Shown: positions 25,615 to 34,532, numbered from the stretch's first letter. The stretch is 64,000 nucleotides of DNA from JAAUTG01 sp964458705 (GCA_964458705.1 CAYWKD010000009.1:22037-86036); one strand, 5' to 3'. Translations and numbers: made by a program. The notes: generated by a model not told the origin, from the letters alone.

Positions 25615-26520
25615 CTATTGTACGAAACTTGTAATAATCTGCTTAATTTCTGTTCGATCAACTGTTGGCTCGAGTGCAAATAGATGCTCAAACAAGCTCT
25701 TTTCTTCTACTTTGCTTCTTAAGATCAGGTCTTTTTTCTTAGCAAATATTTTATCCCAATTTTGTCTCACGTCTGCCCACATCTCCTGATTTGACGCCCA
25801 CCAATTCTGAGCAGCCTTACACTTAGAGTCATCTACTTTTCTGTAAGTATTCAAGCCTTTTTCCTCTGCCACCACGAAGTCAGCTTCGCCTTCTTTTCTC
25901 AATACTTTCAAATTGTCTTGATCGTGAAGCCAACCGTCGGTGGTGATCTCATGCCGATTACTTCTCACGGTTACGTTGTAATCATCACGTTGTGTGTATT
26001 CACGTCTTGGAAGCGGAGCATTCGCTGTATTTTCCCAAAAACTTCTACCGTCCACATGTACCCATGTTGCCGAACCCTCATAGCGAGGACTATCATCTAC
26101 TTGATACACTTTTTGTGTCCATTGTCCTTGAACTTCATCCTTTGATTTCTTTTCGTAATTCCACTTATTGTCTGCGTGATACATGTAGAAGTCTCTATTT
26201 TCATAAAGCCAATCCTCTCTCCAGTGCTTAATCACCATTTGCTCATCGGACTTCCCAACTACTAGTAGGTGCTGCAACATGATTTTATCTTTGTCTTCTT
26301 CTACTAGCTGCACCCATTCCAAAGCACTCGTCCGCTTTGTCCTGGAGGGTTTATAATCTATTGCTTCTGAGTAGCTAAACGTTTCGGCAAAGTTGAACGC
26401 TATCTCGTAGCAGCCACACATTTTTTTTATTGCTGCTACATCTTCTGCTTTTTTGTCTTGTGCACTTGTAGCTCCAAATGCCAGAAATACAACTAAAATA
26501 GGAAAAAAGATATTTCTCAT
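25615..26520 (-). CDS. DUF6607-like exported protein of the heme locus
   Basis: 301 residues with a signal peptide (FGATSAQ). It is rich in Trp and charged residues, with segments such as HWREDWLYENRDFYMYH and ATWVHVDGRSFWENTANAP. These fit the DUF6607 family, which I associate with iron and TonB loci of Bacteroidota. It has a conserved-looking CGCYE near the N-terminus and one more cysteine late. It is transcribed from a good promoter (26570-26601) with an ATTTAGAC near-palindrome right after it, and reads into the TonB receptor gene. The biochemical role is unknown. Confidence 0.75.
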   Translation of the reverse strand: MRNIFFPILVVFLAFGATSAQDKKAEDVAAIKKMCGCYEIAFNFAETFSYSEAIDYKPSRTKRTSALEWVQLVEEDKDKIMLQHLLVVGKSDEQMVIKHWREDWLYENRDFYMYHADNKWNYEKKSKDEVQGQWTQKVYQVDDSPRYEGSATWVHVDGRSFWENTANAPLPRREYTQRDDYNVTVRSNRHEITTDGWLHDQDNLKVLRKEGEADFVVAEEKGLNTYRKVDDSKCKAAQNWWASNQEMWADVRQNWDKIFAKKKDLILRSKVEEKSLFEHLFALEPTVDRTEIKQIITSFVQ

Positions 26521-26548
26521 AAAATATTCAATATTTGTACTTAATTTT

Positions 26549-26561
26549 ATTTAGACTTATT
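26549..26561 (-). promoter_or_regulatory. Candidate operator, site 1
   Basis: ATTTAGACTTATT lies immediately after the predicted transcription start of the DUF6607-TonB receptor operon, 28 bases before its ATG. It resembles sites 2 (26723-26735) and 3 (32841-32853). Confidence 0.4.
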
Positions 26562-26569
26562 ATGCTTAG

Positions 26570-26601
26570 CAAAGATAGGATATAAAATATAGATATACAA
26601 A
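26570..26601 (-). promoter_or_regulatory. Promoter of the DUF6607-TonB receptor operon
   Basis: On the minus strand: TTTG (26601-26598), exactly 20 bases, then TATCTTTG (26577-26570). This is a full match to the Bacteroidota consensus TTTG-N19-21-TAnnTTTG, ~50 bases before the ATG at 26520. Confidence 0.75.
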
Positions 26602-26704
26602 TTACTTCAACAATTCATACTCGATAAATTAGATAGCACAAGTAAGATTTTGGTAATTTTTGTAAAAACTAGTAATTTTTTTACTCGAAAAATAATTCTG
26701 TACT

Positions 26705-26712
26705 TATATTTG
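26705..26712 (+). promoter_or_regulatory. -7 box of the ankyrin-DUF2271 operon
   Basis: TATATTTG matches TAnnTTTG, 33 bases before the ATG at 26746. The -33 region is only T-rich. It is divergent from the promoter at 26570-26601. Confidence 0.55.
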
Positions 26713-26722
26713 TTGTGCGCTA

Positions 26723-26735
26723 ATTTAGACTAAAT
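26723..26735 (+). promoter_or_regulatory. Candidate operator, site 2 (perfect palindrome core)
   Basis: ATTTAGACTAAAT is palindromic (ATTTAG-A-CTAAAT) and lies 10 bases before the ankyrin gene ATG, over the expected transcription start. The form TTTAG-n-CTAAA resembles operators of the DtxR/MntR class of metal regulators. The link is inferred. Confidence 0.45.
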
Positions 26736-26745
26736 AAAAATTATT

Positions 26746-28242
26746 ATGAAATATCACTATTTATTAGCATTGTTATTCATTTTGCCAATAGGCTTAAAGG
26801 CTCAGCAAGATAATGTATTCCTAGACAGATCGTTTTGGAAAACAATGCCCGACGTAGCAACCGTAAAAGAGAAAATCAAACAAGGCAATGATCCTGTTGC
26901 ATTAAATCCTTTTGCCTTTGATGCAGTAACTTATGCTATCCTCGAAGATGCTCCTATTAAAACAATTCAGTATTTGCTATCTCTTGAAGGCAATCCAGTA
27001 GATAAAAATACACATGATGGCAGAAATTATTTGCTTTGGGCGGGCTACAAGGGAAATTTGGAATTGATGAAACATCTCATTGAGGAAGGCTCTGACACGC
27101 ATTTAATAGACGATCATGGCTATAATTTGATATGCTTTACAGCTACAGGTGGACAACAAGATACAGAGGTTTATGATCTAATTCTAGCAAGCGGTCTGGA
27201 TGTCGCTTCTACGAATCGCTCAGGTGCAAATGCTCTGTTGCTACTTGCTCCTAGCATAACCGATACCAAAATTATTAGCTACTTCACCCAAAAGGGATTG
27301 GATATTCATGCAAAAGACAACGATGGTAACGGGATGTTCAATTATGCTGCTCGAAAAGGTAACACAACACTGATGGAGCAACTGATTGAAATGGGTGTTG
27401 ACTACAAATCCTTGAACGAGCAAGGGGAAAATGCAATCATTTATGCAAGTCAATCTTCCAGAGGCTACACAAATCCACTGGAGATATATCAATACTTAGA
27501 AAATTTGGGTATGGAGATTGATATTGTAAGTTGGGAAGGCAAAACGCCATTGCACAATCTAGCATTTAGCACTAAAGACCTAGACATTATTGATTACTTT
27601 ATTAAGAAGGGTGTAAGTCCCAACCAAGTAGATAATAAAGGAAACACTGCTTTCTTGAATGCAGCTAGAGGAGGTAATACAGTTGTTGCAAAGCAATTAA
27701 TGGAGTCGGTTAAAGATATCAACTATACTAATCACGAAGGTTATTCTGCACTGCATTTTTCAGTGATGCGTAATTCAGACCAACTTTTTAGTTTACTCAT
27801 TGAAAATGGAGCAGACTTAACCCTATTGGATAAAAATGAAGCCAATTTGTTGTATCATATTTATAAGGCTTATAATTCAAGAAGTGATGCTGCCTTTGAT
27901 ACATTTTTAGCTGCTGCAAAGCGTAAAGGACTCAGAGCTGACAAAGCACTTGAGGAGGAAGGTACGCTGGCACATATTGCCGTTGAAAAAAATGCTCAAC
28001 TACTCCTAGAGGAAGCTGTGAAATTAGGCGTCGATATCAACAAAAAAAATGCAGATGGATTGACACCCTTACATTTGGCAGCCATGAAAGCCGCTGATAA
28101 AGAATTACTTACCCTACTATTAACCCATGGTGCGGACAAGCATATTTTGACAGATTTCGATGAGAGTGCATTTGAGCTCGCTGCTGAAAATGAACTACTT
28201 GCCAATAAAAAAATTGATCTTAAATTTCTAAAAATTGACTAA
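26746..28242 (+). CDS. Exported ankyrin-repeat protein
   Basis: 498 residues with a signal peptide (LPIGLKAQ), so periplasmic or outer-membrane associated, which is unusual for ankyrins but known in Bacteroidota. About ten ankyrin units run from residue ~75 to the end; the clearest are GRNYLLWAGYKGNLELMKHL, GNTAFLNAARGGNTVVAKQL and DGLTPLHLAAM. Ankyrin repeats bind proteins. Its stop is three bases before the DUF2271 start, so the two are coupled, and it diverges from the receptor operon. This places it in the heme/iron locus, perhaps as a chaperone or scaffold for a redox partner (inferred). Confidence 0.88.
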   Translation: MKYHYLLALLFILPIGLKAQQDNVFLDRSFWKTMPDVATVKEKIKQGNDPVALNPFAFDAVTYAILEDAPIKTIQYLLSLEGNPVDKNTHDGRNYLLWAGYKGNLELMKHLIEEGSDTHLIDDHGYNLICFTATGGQQDTEVYDLILASGLDVASTNRSGANALLLLAPSITDTKIISYFTQKGLDIHAKDNDGNGMFNYAARKGNTTLMEQLIEMGVDYKSLNEQGENAIIYASQSSRGYTNPLEIYQYLENLGMEIDIVSWEGKTPLHNLAFSTKDLDIIDYFIKKGVSPNQVDNKGNTAFLNAARGGNTVVAKQLMESVKDINYTNHEGYSALHFSVMRNSDQLFSLLIENGADLTLLDKNEANLLYHIYKAYNSRSDAAFDTFLAAAKRKGLRADKALEEEGTLAHIAVEKNAQLLLEEAVKLGVDINKKNADGLTPLHLAAMKAADKELLTLLLTHGADKHILTDFDESAFELAAENELLANKKIDLKFLKID

Positions 28243-28245
28243 TAA

Positions 28246-28746
28246 ATGAAACGACTAATTAGTGCTACACTACCTGTTATTGGACTTTTGCTATTCTATT
28301 CTTTCGCATTTCCAGTCCAAGAAAGCGATACGAACAAATATAAATGTATGGTACAGCTAAAAAATTATAGAGGTCACGGAGCTTACATAATGGTATCTGT
28401 ATTAGACAAGGATAACAAATACTTGAAAACATTGCGAGTGCTAGGAGATGACGAAGAATGGTATCCAGACTTATCAAATTGGTGGGCATTTCATACTCAA
28501 AATAATAAACCGAATATTGATGGCATTACAGGAGCAACCATTGCAGGAGGAGAACGCTCTATCTTTTCAATTGAGATTGAACAGGAACTGATAGATGCAG
28601 GTAATTCACTACGCTTTGAGACTGCCGTGGAGGATCAAAAATATATTCTCTCAGACGTGCAGATACCTTTGACTGAAGAATCTTTAAAGGGAACTTTTGA
28701 AGGGACAGAGTATATCCGATATGTGAGGATGATCCCAAGTAAATAA
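28246..28746 (+). CDS. DUF2271-family exported protein
   Basis: 166 residues with a signal-like N-terminus (hydrophobic 5-22). The body fits DUF2271: LRVLGDDEEWYPDLSNWW, then DGITGATIAGGERSIF, where the GATI/GGE turn is the family's recognisable part. These proteins often sit beside PepSY-type flavin reductases, as here (next gene). Translation is probably coupled to the ankyrin gene. The function is not established; an interaction with the PepSY redox protein is a contextual guess. Confidence 0.78.
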   Translation: MKRLISATLPVIGLLLFYSFAFPVQESDTNKYKCMVQLKNYRGHGAYIMVSVLDKDNKYLKTLRVLGDDEEWYPDLSNWWAFHTQNNKPNIDGITGATIAGGERSIFSIEIEQELIDAGNSLRFETAVEDQKYILSDVQIPLTEESLKGTFEGTEYIRYVRMIPSK

Positions 28747-28758
28747 AAGCTAAATCGA

Positions 28759-28799
28759 AACCTAATAGCTTGATAGCAACTTCGTCGAGCTATTAGGTT
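28759..28799 (+). terminator. 12-bp hairpin between DUF2271 and PepSY genes
   Basis: AACCTAATAGCT (28759-28770) and AGCTATTAGGTT (28788-28799) pair perfectly around a 17-nt loop. No T-tract follows, so it may be a processing or stabilising element inside the operon rather than a full stop. Confidence 0.5.
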
Positions 28800-28855
28800 G
28801 TCAAAATTTACTAAGGCAAATCCTAGAGAAAATAGGCTTGAACTATTAAAATAGA

Positions 28856-31060
28856 ATGGGTAAGATTTCAAATATTTGGAGATATAGTCATTTTGCATTA
28901 GCTATATCCTCCTCCGTTTTTGTATTGTTGGCTACTGTTACCGGTATTTTCTTAGCGTTTGAGCCTATCGAAAGTAAGCTACAACCTTTTAAAATCAATG
29001 GTACAAGCCAACTCAGCCTTGCGGAAGTAATTGATACCCTGCAAGGTAGATACGATGAAATTCTTACCTTAGAAGTCGATGCCAATCAGTTCGTCGCTGT
29101 TGATGTAATAAGTATGGAAGAAGACATGAATGGCAAGTTCTACATCAACCCTTTTAATGGTCATAAACTAGGGGAAATTCCTGAGAAACGCCCCATTTTT
29201 GAATTTATGACAACACTCCACAGATCGCTATTTCTCAAAACAATAGGTCGCATTTTTGTTGGAATTACGGCTTTTCTTTTACTGCTTATTTCATTGACGG
29301 GTTTCTTGCTGTTCCTTAAGAGACAAAAGGGTATTCGGCATGTTTTTGATAAATTGGTCAAAGAAAGTTTTGCTCAACATTATCACGTTTTACTAGCTAG
29401 ATGGATGTTGTTACCTATCGTTATTATAACAATTACTGGTGTTTATCTTTCACTTGAACAATTTGAAATCATACTGAATAAGCCACCTCAACTACTTCAA
29501 GAAATACCAGAACTCAAAGAAAGTCCAGCACTCGCCTTCTCTGAATTTGAAGTTTTCCGCAATACTCAACTTGACGATGTCAGAAGTTTGGAATTTCCCT
29601 TCACAACCGAAGTAGAAGACTTCTTTATTCTAAGTTTGAGAGACAAAGTGCTAAAGATTAATCAAAAGACAGGAGCGGTGATTGAGTCGCTTCATTATCC
29701 TTTTACCAATCGTTTGTCTATTCTGAGTTTTAATTTGCATACGGGAACAGGAAGTTTATTATGGTCTATTGTATTGGCTATTGCAGGCGTAAACATATTG
29801 TTTTTTATGTACACTGGAGCAGCTATTTCCTTCAAACGCATTACTTCAAAAGTTAAAAATAAAATCCATATTGACGAAGCGGTATATGTTATTCTAGTGG
29901 GTTCCGAGAATGGAAGCACCCGCAATTTTGCCAAAATACTTCAGCAGGCATTATTGAAACTCAAGCAAAAGGTATTTATAGATGATCTGAACAACTATCA
30001 AAATTACTATTCCATTAAGGAATTGATAGTTCTGACTTCTACTTATGGTGTAGGCGACCCACCTATCAATGCAAATCATTTTATTGATTTAATCGGTACG
30101 GTAAATACTAACAAAGTAATAAATTATTCAGTAGTCGGTTTTGGTTCACTCTCTTATCCTGATTTCTGCCAGTATGCCTTAGATGTAGATAAAGCACTGC
30201 TTGAAAACAAGTATTTTCGACAGGTAGAAAGCCCCTTTTTAATCCACAACAAGTCTTACACGAGTTTCAGGAAGTGGGCAGAGCAGTGGGGAAAGAGTAA
30301 ACAATTACAACTAGAACTTCCTACAACACTGATCCAAAAAAAGAACAAAGACCATTCGTTTACCATCCTAGAAAAGCAAGTAGTCAATGATGGTTATGAT
30401 GAAACGTTTACCCTGCTGCTAAAGCCAGGCTGGACATCTTTCCAATCTGGTGATTTACTGTGCATTGCTCCCCCGACTGATCCCATAGAAAGACAATATT
30501 CCATTGCTAAAGTTGAAAACGGCAATATGCTGCTGAGCATCAAGCGACATGAAAAAGGTGTTTGTTCTAATTATTTGTTTCATCTTGAAAAAGGAGATAA
30601 AATTATCGGTAGCCTTCAAAGAAACAAAGATTTTCACCTTATTAAACATGCCAAAAATATCTTACTTATTGGTAATGGCACAGGTATTGCTCCTTACCTT
30701 GGCATGATTCAGAGTAAAACTAAAGCAAATATTCAACTCTACTGGGGCGGAAGAACCGAGCAGTCATTTTTACTCTATCAAGATCGCATTATTGAAGCAG
30801 TACAATCTGAAGCACTTAATGCTTACCATATTGCTTTTTCCAAAGAAAAAGATAACCACAAATATGTTCAAGACTTACTACAAAAAGATGGCAAGTGCGT
30901 GGTTCAATTGCTCGAAAATAATGGGTATATTTATTTGTGTGGTTCAATTGCTATGCAAAATGGCGTATTGGCATTACTTGAGCTACTCATAAAAACACAT
31001 AGCCAGAAAACACTTAGCCATTTTCAAAACAAAGGTCAAATTCTGATGGACTGCTATTGA
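28856..31060 (+). CDS. PepSY-TM / flavodoxin / ferredoxin-reductase fusion (inner-membrane iron or heme reductase)
   Basis: 734 residues in three parts. Residues 1-330 are a PepSY-type membrane domain with four helices (about 12-34, 130-153, 183-200, 298-322) and histidines at the membrane edge (His122, His175, His177, His295) suited to binding heme. Residues 340-480 are a flavodoxin (FMN; GSENGSTRNFAK, TSTYGVGD). Residues 495-734 are an FAD/NAD(P)-reductase (RQYS 546-549 for FAD, GNGTGIAP 606-613 for NAD(P)H). This is a complete NAD(P)H-to-FAD-to-FMN-to-heme electron path across the inner membrane, as in siderophore reductases. In this locus it would reduce ferric iron or heme taken up by the receptor (inferred). 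Confidence 0.88.
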   Translation: MGKISNIWRYSHFALAISSSVFVLLATVTGIFLAFEPIESKLQPFKINGTSQLSLAEVIDTLQGRYDEILTLEVDANQFVAVDVISMEEDMNGKFYINPFNGHKLGEIPEKRPIFEFMTTLHRSLFLKTIGRIFVGITAFLLLLISLTGFLLFLKRQKGIRHVFDKLVKESFAQHYHVLLARWMLLPIVIITITGVYLSLEQFEIILNKPPQLLQEIPELKESPALAFSEFEVFRNTQLDDVRSLEFPFTTEVEDFFILSLRDKVLKINQKTGAVIESLHYPFTNRLSILSFNLHTGTGSLLWSIVLAIAGVNILFFMYTGAAISFKRITSKVKNKIHIDEAVYVILVGSENGSTRNFAKILQQALLKLKQKVFIDDLNNYQNYYSIKELIVLTSTYGVGDPPINANHFIDLIGTVNTNKVINYSVVGFGSLSYPDFCQYALDVDKALLENKYFRQVESPFLIHNKSYTSFRKWAEQWGKSKQLQLELPTTLIQKKNKDHSFTILEKQVVNDGYDETFTLLLKPGWTSFQSGDLLCIAPPTDPIERQYSIAKVENGNMLLSIKRHEKGVCSNYLFHLEKGDKIIGSLQRNKDFHLIKHAKNILLIGNGTGIAPYLGMIQSKTKANIQLYWGGRTEQSFLLYQDRIIEAVQSEALNAYHIAFSKEKDNHKYVQDLLQKDGKCVVQLLENNGYIYLCGSIAMQNGVLALLELLIKTHSQKTLSHFQNKGQILMDCY

Positions 31061-31098
31061 TTAGTACAGACTTAAGGCATTATAGACCAAATATAAGA

Positions 31099-31434
31099 TC
31101 AATTTTCATTATTCATCATCTGCTCTGCTTTGTAAATAAGATAAGCATCGTTCAGCATTTCTCTGAAGCTAAGCAGTTCATTAATAGAAAATAGCAGCCT
31201 AAAATCTCTGTAAGGAGTATCTATTTGTATGCAGCGGTAGTTGCAAGGAATGTAATACTCATAGGCACTATGATAAGTTGAAAGCACATTGATTAAAGAC
31301 AATAAACTATCTTCTGTTTGATCAAAGGTAACCGTGCCAAAGGCGACATGGAACTTATTGCACTCATAACAAAAAGTTACGTAGCCATTTTTATTCTGGC
31401 AAAGTATGTTTTGTTTTTCGTTGTGTTTACTCAT
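31099..31434 (-). CDS. Small cytoplasmic protein, DUF6686-like
   Basis: 111 residues without a signal peptide. The N-terminal part has Cys12 and a CYEC pair (Cys22, Cys25), with NGYVTFCYECNKFHVAFGTV resembling the DUF6686 family of Bacteroidota. The C-terminus is helical (SFREMLNDAYLIYKAEQM). It may bind metal through the cysteines, but only three are close together. It is convergent with the PepSY gene and downstream of a strong terminator, so whether it belongs to the heme locus is unclear. Confidence 0.65.
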   Translation of the reverse strand: MSKHNEKQNILCQNKNGYVTFCYECNKFHVAFGTVTFDQTEDSLLSLINVLSTYHSAYEYYIPCNYRCIQIDTPYRDFRLLFSINELLSFREMLNDAYLIYKAEQMMNNEN

Positions 31435-31463
31435 GATAATTTTATTTGCAAAAGTTCAACGAG

Positions 31464-31495
31464 AAAAAAGATTCGGCTAGGAATCTAGCCGAATC
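31464..31495 (-). terminator. Intrinsic terminator of the HmuY-like gene
   Basis: On the minus strand, GATTCGGCTAG and CTAGCCGAATC pair perfectly (31470-31495) around a 4-nt loop and are followed by six T residues (31469-31464). It lies 45 bases after the stop codon at 31541. Confidence 0.85.
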
Positions 31496-31540
31496 GGAAA
31501 GAACACCTTTTAAAGTATTCCAATAGTTAAAAGATTAGAT

Positions 31541-32824
31541 TTATTGGTACACAGTGATTTGTTTCGTAATCACCGAATTGTTCGTCTCGACGGAAAGTAG
31601 ATATTGTCCGTTTGCTAGTTGTGGTAGTTGCAACTCCAAGGCATTTAAACCATTTGTACTTTCTGTTTCTACACTCCATAATTTTTGACCCAGCAAATTG
31701 AATAAGCTAATCTGAGTCAAAGCCTTAACATTTTTAAAGCCATATACTACATTCAAAGAATGACCAACAGGGTTAGGAAAAACGTTGAACGTCTCGAACG
31801 CCGAATTTAATGAACTTATGGCTGAAATAGTGCCCAACTCAGATTGTTCAAAAGTAGCAACTCCTGTACTTGAACCCTCAAAGTCAATAAAGACCAATTT
31901 ATAAAGTTTACTAGAAGGCGTTTTCACAATATAAGTGGTGCTGTCTGCAAGCAACCATCCACCTGAAAAATCAAAAGTTTTCCAGTCATATCCAATCACA
32001 TCAAGGCGCGTACTAAAAGAGTCAGGCACTGTTTCCACCGCAACAACTGCTGGATCAGCTCCTACTACTTTTGCTACTTCTACACCAAGGCCATTAAGAA
32101 TGCCAGTTACTGTATAGTTCAAAATATCACCAGTGCTGGGGTCAAGTAAAGGCGTTACGTATCTTGTGAAAAGTAAATCAAACCGACCAACAGATAGATC
32201 AATAGTCCCACCCTGATCAAAAGAGAAATAAGCCAAGCCATTAGGATAGTTCGTTTTATCAATGGCTACAGTGGTTTCATCTGAGCCATCAAGGTTTGAA
32301 AAAGTAATATTGTAAGTCGTAAAAACAAGCGACTCTATTTTGAACTTCTTAAATTCGCCACTTCTGAGTTTTATAACAAAAACTTCCTCACCTAGTACTG
32401 TTCTAGAAGTTGGATCATAGGCACCCCATCCATAATCGAAAGGGTTCACCTTATTTCTAGTATCGTTCAAGGCTCCAAAAGCCCAGTTTTCTTCATCATT
32501 GTAAACCCTAGTAAACAAGGTGTCAAATACTGTAACCTCAGCTAATTCCAAAGCATCAGTTCGGTATAGTTCTACAGTTGGAGCTGGTGCACCAAAAGTT
32601 GAAGAAGAGGCCTCGTTCACATGAACTCCAGCATCCTGCTGCCCAAAGGTAGTAAAAACTAAATCCCAACTGTCGTTGCTGACTTCTACACTTGACTGAC
32701 TTTCAAGACTATAAAAAGCTTGGTTGGAATAGCCAGCTCCCGCCGAAATCTGAACAAAATCTTGTGCAGTTAATACTCCAAATGCAGTAGTAAATAATAC
32801 TGCTAATGATAAAAACGATTTCAT
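31541..32824 (-). CDS. HmuY-like heme-binding protein with a T9SS type A sorting domain
   Basis: 427 residues: signal peptide (GVLTAQ), a HmuY-type beta-rich domain, and a T9SS type A C-terminal domain (about 350-427; FNVFPNPVGHSLNV ... NGQYLLSVET ... KQITVYQ). The HmuY resemblance rests on SWDLVFTTFG early, ENWAFGALND, and the late pair GYDWKTFDF / TTYIVKTPSSKLYKLVFIDF. HmuY proteins capture heme and pass it to HmuR-type receptors. The T9SS domain predicts export across the outer membrane and surface attachment or release. It has a terminator (31464-31495) and a candidate operator (32841-32853). Heme binding is inferred, and the ligand residues cannot be named with certainty. Confidence 0.8.
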   Translation of the reverse strand: MKSFLSLAVLFTTAFGVLTAQDFVQISAGAGYSNQAFYSLESQSSVEVSNDSWDLVFTTFGQQDAGVHVNEASSSTFGAPAPTVELYRTDALELAEVTVFDTLFTRVYNDEENWAFGALNDTRNKVNPFDYGWGAYDPTSRTVLGEEVFVIKLRSGEFKKFKIESLVFTTYNITFSNLDGSDETTVAIDKTNYPNGLAYFSFDQGGTIDLSVGRFDLLFTRYVTPLLDPSTGDILNYTVTGILNGLGVEVAKVVGADPAVVAVETVPDSFSTRLDVIGYDWKTFDFSGGWLLADSTTYIVKTPSSKLYKLVFIDFEGSSTGVATFEQSELGTISAISSLNSAFETFNVFPNPVGHSLNVVYGFKNVKALTQISLFNLLGQKLWSVETESTNGLNALELQLPQLANGQYLLSVETNNSVITKQITVYQ

Positions 32825-32840
32825 TTTAATTACTATTTTT

Positions 32841-32853
32841 ATTTAGACAAAAT
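32841..32853 (-). promoter_or_regulatory. Candidate operator, site 3
   Basis: ATTTAGACAAAAT, one mismatch from the palindrome at 26723-26735, lies 16 bases before the HmuY-like ATG. The flanking leader (GTCTAAATAAAA on the minus strand) is shared with site 1. Confidence 0.4.
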
Positions 32854-33034
32854 CCAGTTAACGAAAACGAAGATAAAACTTTTTTACAATATTTCGTAGC
32901 TCTTTCACCTCAATTTAAGTTAAATGGCAAAATAAACACAAGGGTACAGGCAAAAAAAATCCTACCTAATAAACATAGAACGCTGGAGTTGACCGAAGCA
33001 GCGACCTTTATAACAATCCTAACATACAGCTAAC

Positions 33035-34396
33035 ATGGATTTACTATGTTTGCATCCTATGATGAAACAAGCAAAATTCTCTACCATTCCTTTTCATCCA
33101 GCCAAAGCACCATTTTTCTATGGCTGGTGGATCGTGGTCGTCGGCACAGTTGGTGTATTGATGTCCGCACCTGGGCAAACAATTGGCATTTCTACTTTTA
33201 CAGATAGTTTAATTGAAGCACTACACATCAGTAGAGATCAGTTAAGTTGGGCGTACATGATCGGAACGATCCTAAGTGCTACGCTACTCACCAGAGCAGG
33301 TCAACTCTACGATCGCTTCGGTGCAAGACCCATAGCCATGATTGCTGCTATCTGCCTAGCAAGTGGCTTGCTCTATTTGAGCCAAATCGATCGAGTAGCT
33401 TTATTTGTAACTCAAAGCACCAACATTGCGATCCAGTGGACGAGCTTCGTTTGCGTGTTGCTGGGCTTTTTAGCCATTCGCTTCTTCGGTCAAGGCGTCC
33501 TCACGCTAGTTTCGAGAGGCATGATGATGAAATGGTTCGACCGAAAGCGAGGCTTTGCATTAGGATTTAGTAACTTCTTTATGGCTATTGGATTTTCTTT
33601 TGCACCACTCACTTTTGAATGGCTTATCCAAAGCTACGGCTGGAGAGGTGCTTGGCAGTTTCTTGCAATGATTCTAGCTTTTTCTTGCCCCATTTTTATT
33701 TTTCTGTTTTTCAGAAATGACCCAGCCGATAGCGATCTATTGCCCGATGGAAAAATGAGTAAAAAAAGACAAAATCGCCCTCAGAGGTTTGTTACTTCCA
33801 AAGACTTTACACTCAATGAGGCACGAAGCGAGTTCAGTTTTTGGGTAATTGCTGCCCTATTGTCCATGAATGGACTCTACCAAACAGGATTCGCATTCAA
33901 TATTGTGTCCATCTTTGAACAAATAGGCAGCTCTCGTGCCGAAGCAGTGCAAATCTTTCCATGGATTGCGGGCGTAGCAGGACTTAGCACCTTAATATTC
34001 AGCATTATGAGCGACTATGTCAAGATTAAATATTTACTTTTTGCTAAAGCCATCGCAGCGTTTGCCGCTCTTTTAGGATTTATCTACCTAGAAACAGGCA
34101 AACCAGCCTACTATGCACTCATCGTTGGAAACGGCATAATGACCTCTTTATATGGCGTAATCGGTGCCGTTGTTTGGATTCGCTTTTATGGGAAATTCCA
34201 CCTTGGCGCAATACTTGGGCAAGTGATGATGCTTTCTGTGTTTTCAAGTGCATTAGGCCCTATCTTATTCAGCAAATCCTTTACCGTTTTCAATACTTAC
34301 GACGGCGCTGCTTGGCTATGTTTGGCAATATTTTTCATTCTTTTTGTGGGAACTTTCTTTGTAAGAAATCCTCAGCCAACTCAAATGTCCAACTGA
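33035..34396 (+). CDS. MFS transporter, 12 predicted membrane helices
   Basis: Up to 453 residues. After PFFYGWWIVVVG comes the usual MFS layout of two six-helix halves with a cytoplasmic loop at about 232-262. The loop 2-3 motif is present as RAGQLYDRFGARP. The substrate is not evident; monocarboxylate/oxalate-type carriers share the GWWIV start. A -7-like TATGTTTG at 33045-33052 lies inside the longest frame, so translation may really begin at 33059 or 33062. It is close to the heme locus but divergent from it, and no functional link is shown. Confidence 0.85.
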   Translation: MDLLCLHPMMKQAKFSTIPFHPAKAPFFYGWWIVVVGTVGVLMSAPGQTIGISTFTDSLIEALHISRDQLSWAYMIGTILSATLLTRAGQLYDRFGARPIAMIAAICLASGLLYLSQIDRVALFVTQSTNIAIQWTSFVCVLLGFLAIRFFGQGVLTLVSRGMMMKWFDRKRGFALGFSNFFMAIGFSFAPLTFEWLIQSYGWRGAWQFLAMILAFSCPIFIFLFFRNDPADSDLLPDGKMSKKRQNRPQRFVTSKDFTLNEARSEFSFWVIAALLSMNGLYQTGFAFNIVSIFEQIGSSRAEAVQIFPWIAGVAGLSTLIFSIMSDYVKIKYLLFAKAIAAFAALLGFIYLETGKPAYYALIVGNGIMTSLYGVIGAVVWIRFYGKFHLGAILGQVMMLSVFSSALGPILFSKSFTVFNTYDGAAWLCLAIFFILFVGTFFVRNPQPTQMSN

Positions 34397-34405
34397 CTAG
34401 AATAA

Positions 34406-34532
34406 CTGACGTTACGCAAAACAACGATAGCTAGTTATTCAACCTTATTTCTTTTTTATCAAGAAAAAAGAACAAGACCCAATAGTAATCAACACTTGAA
34501 ACAGTAGATTATCAAATTGTGCGTAACATCAG
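34406..34532. repeat. 127-bp element with ~17-bp inverted ends (GTTACGC type)
   Basis: The left end CTGACGTTACGCAAAACAA and the right end (inverted) CTGATGTTACGCACAATTT match at most positions. Inside is a second palindrome (TTCTTTTTT / AAAAAAGAA). It lies between the convergent MFS and DUF2520 genes, has no coding capacity, and shares its left end with 22228-22245. Confidence 0.55.
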
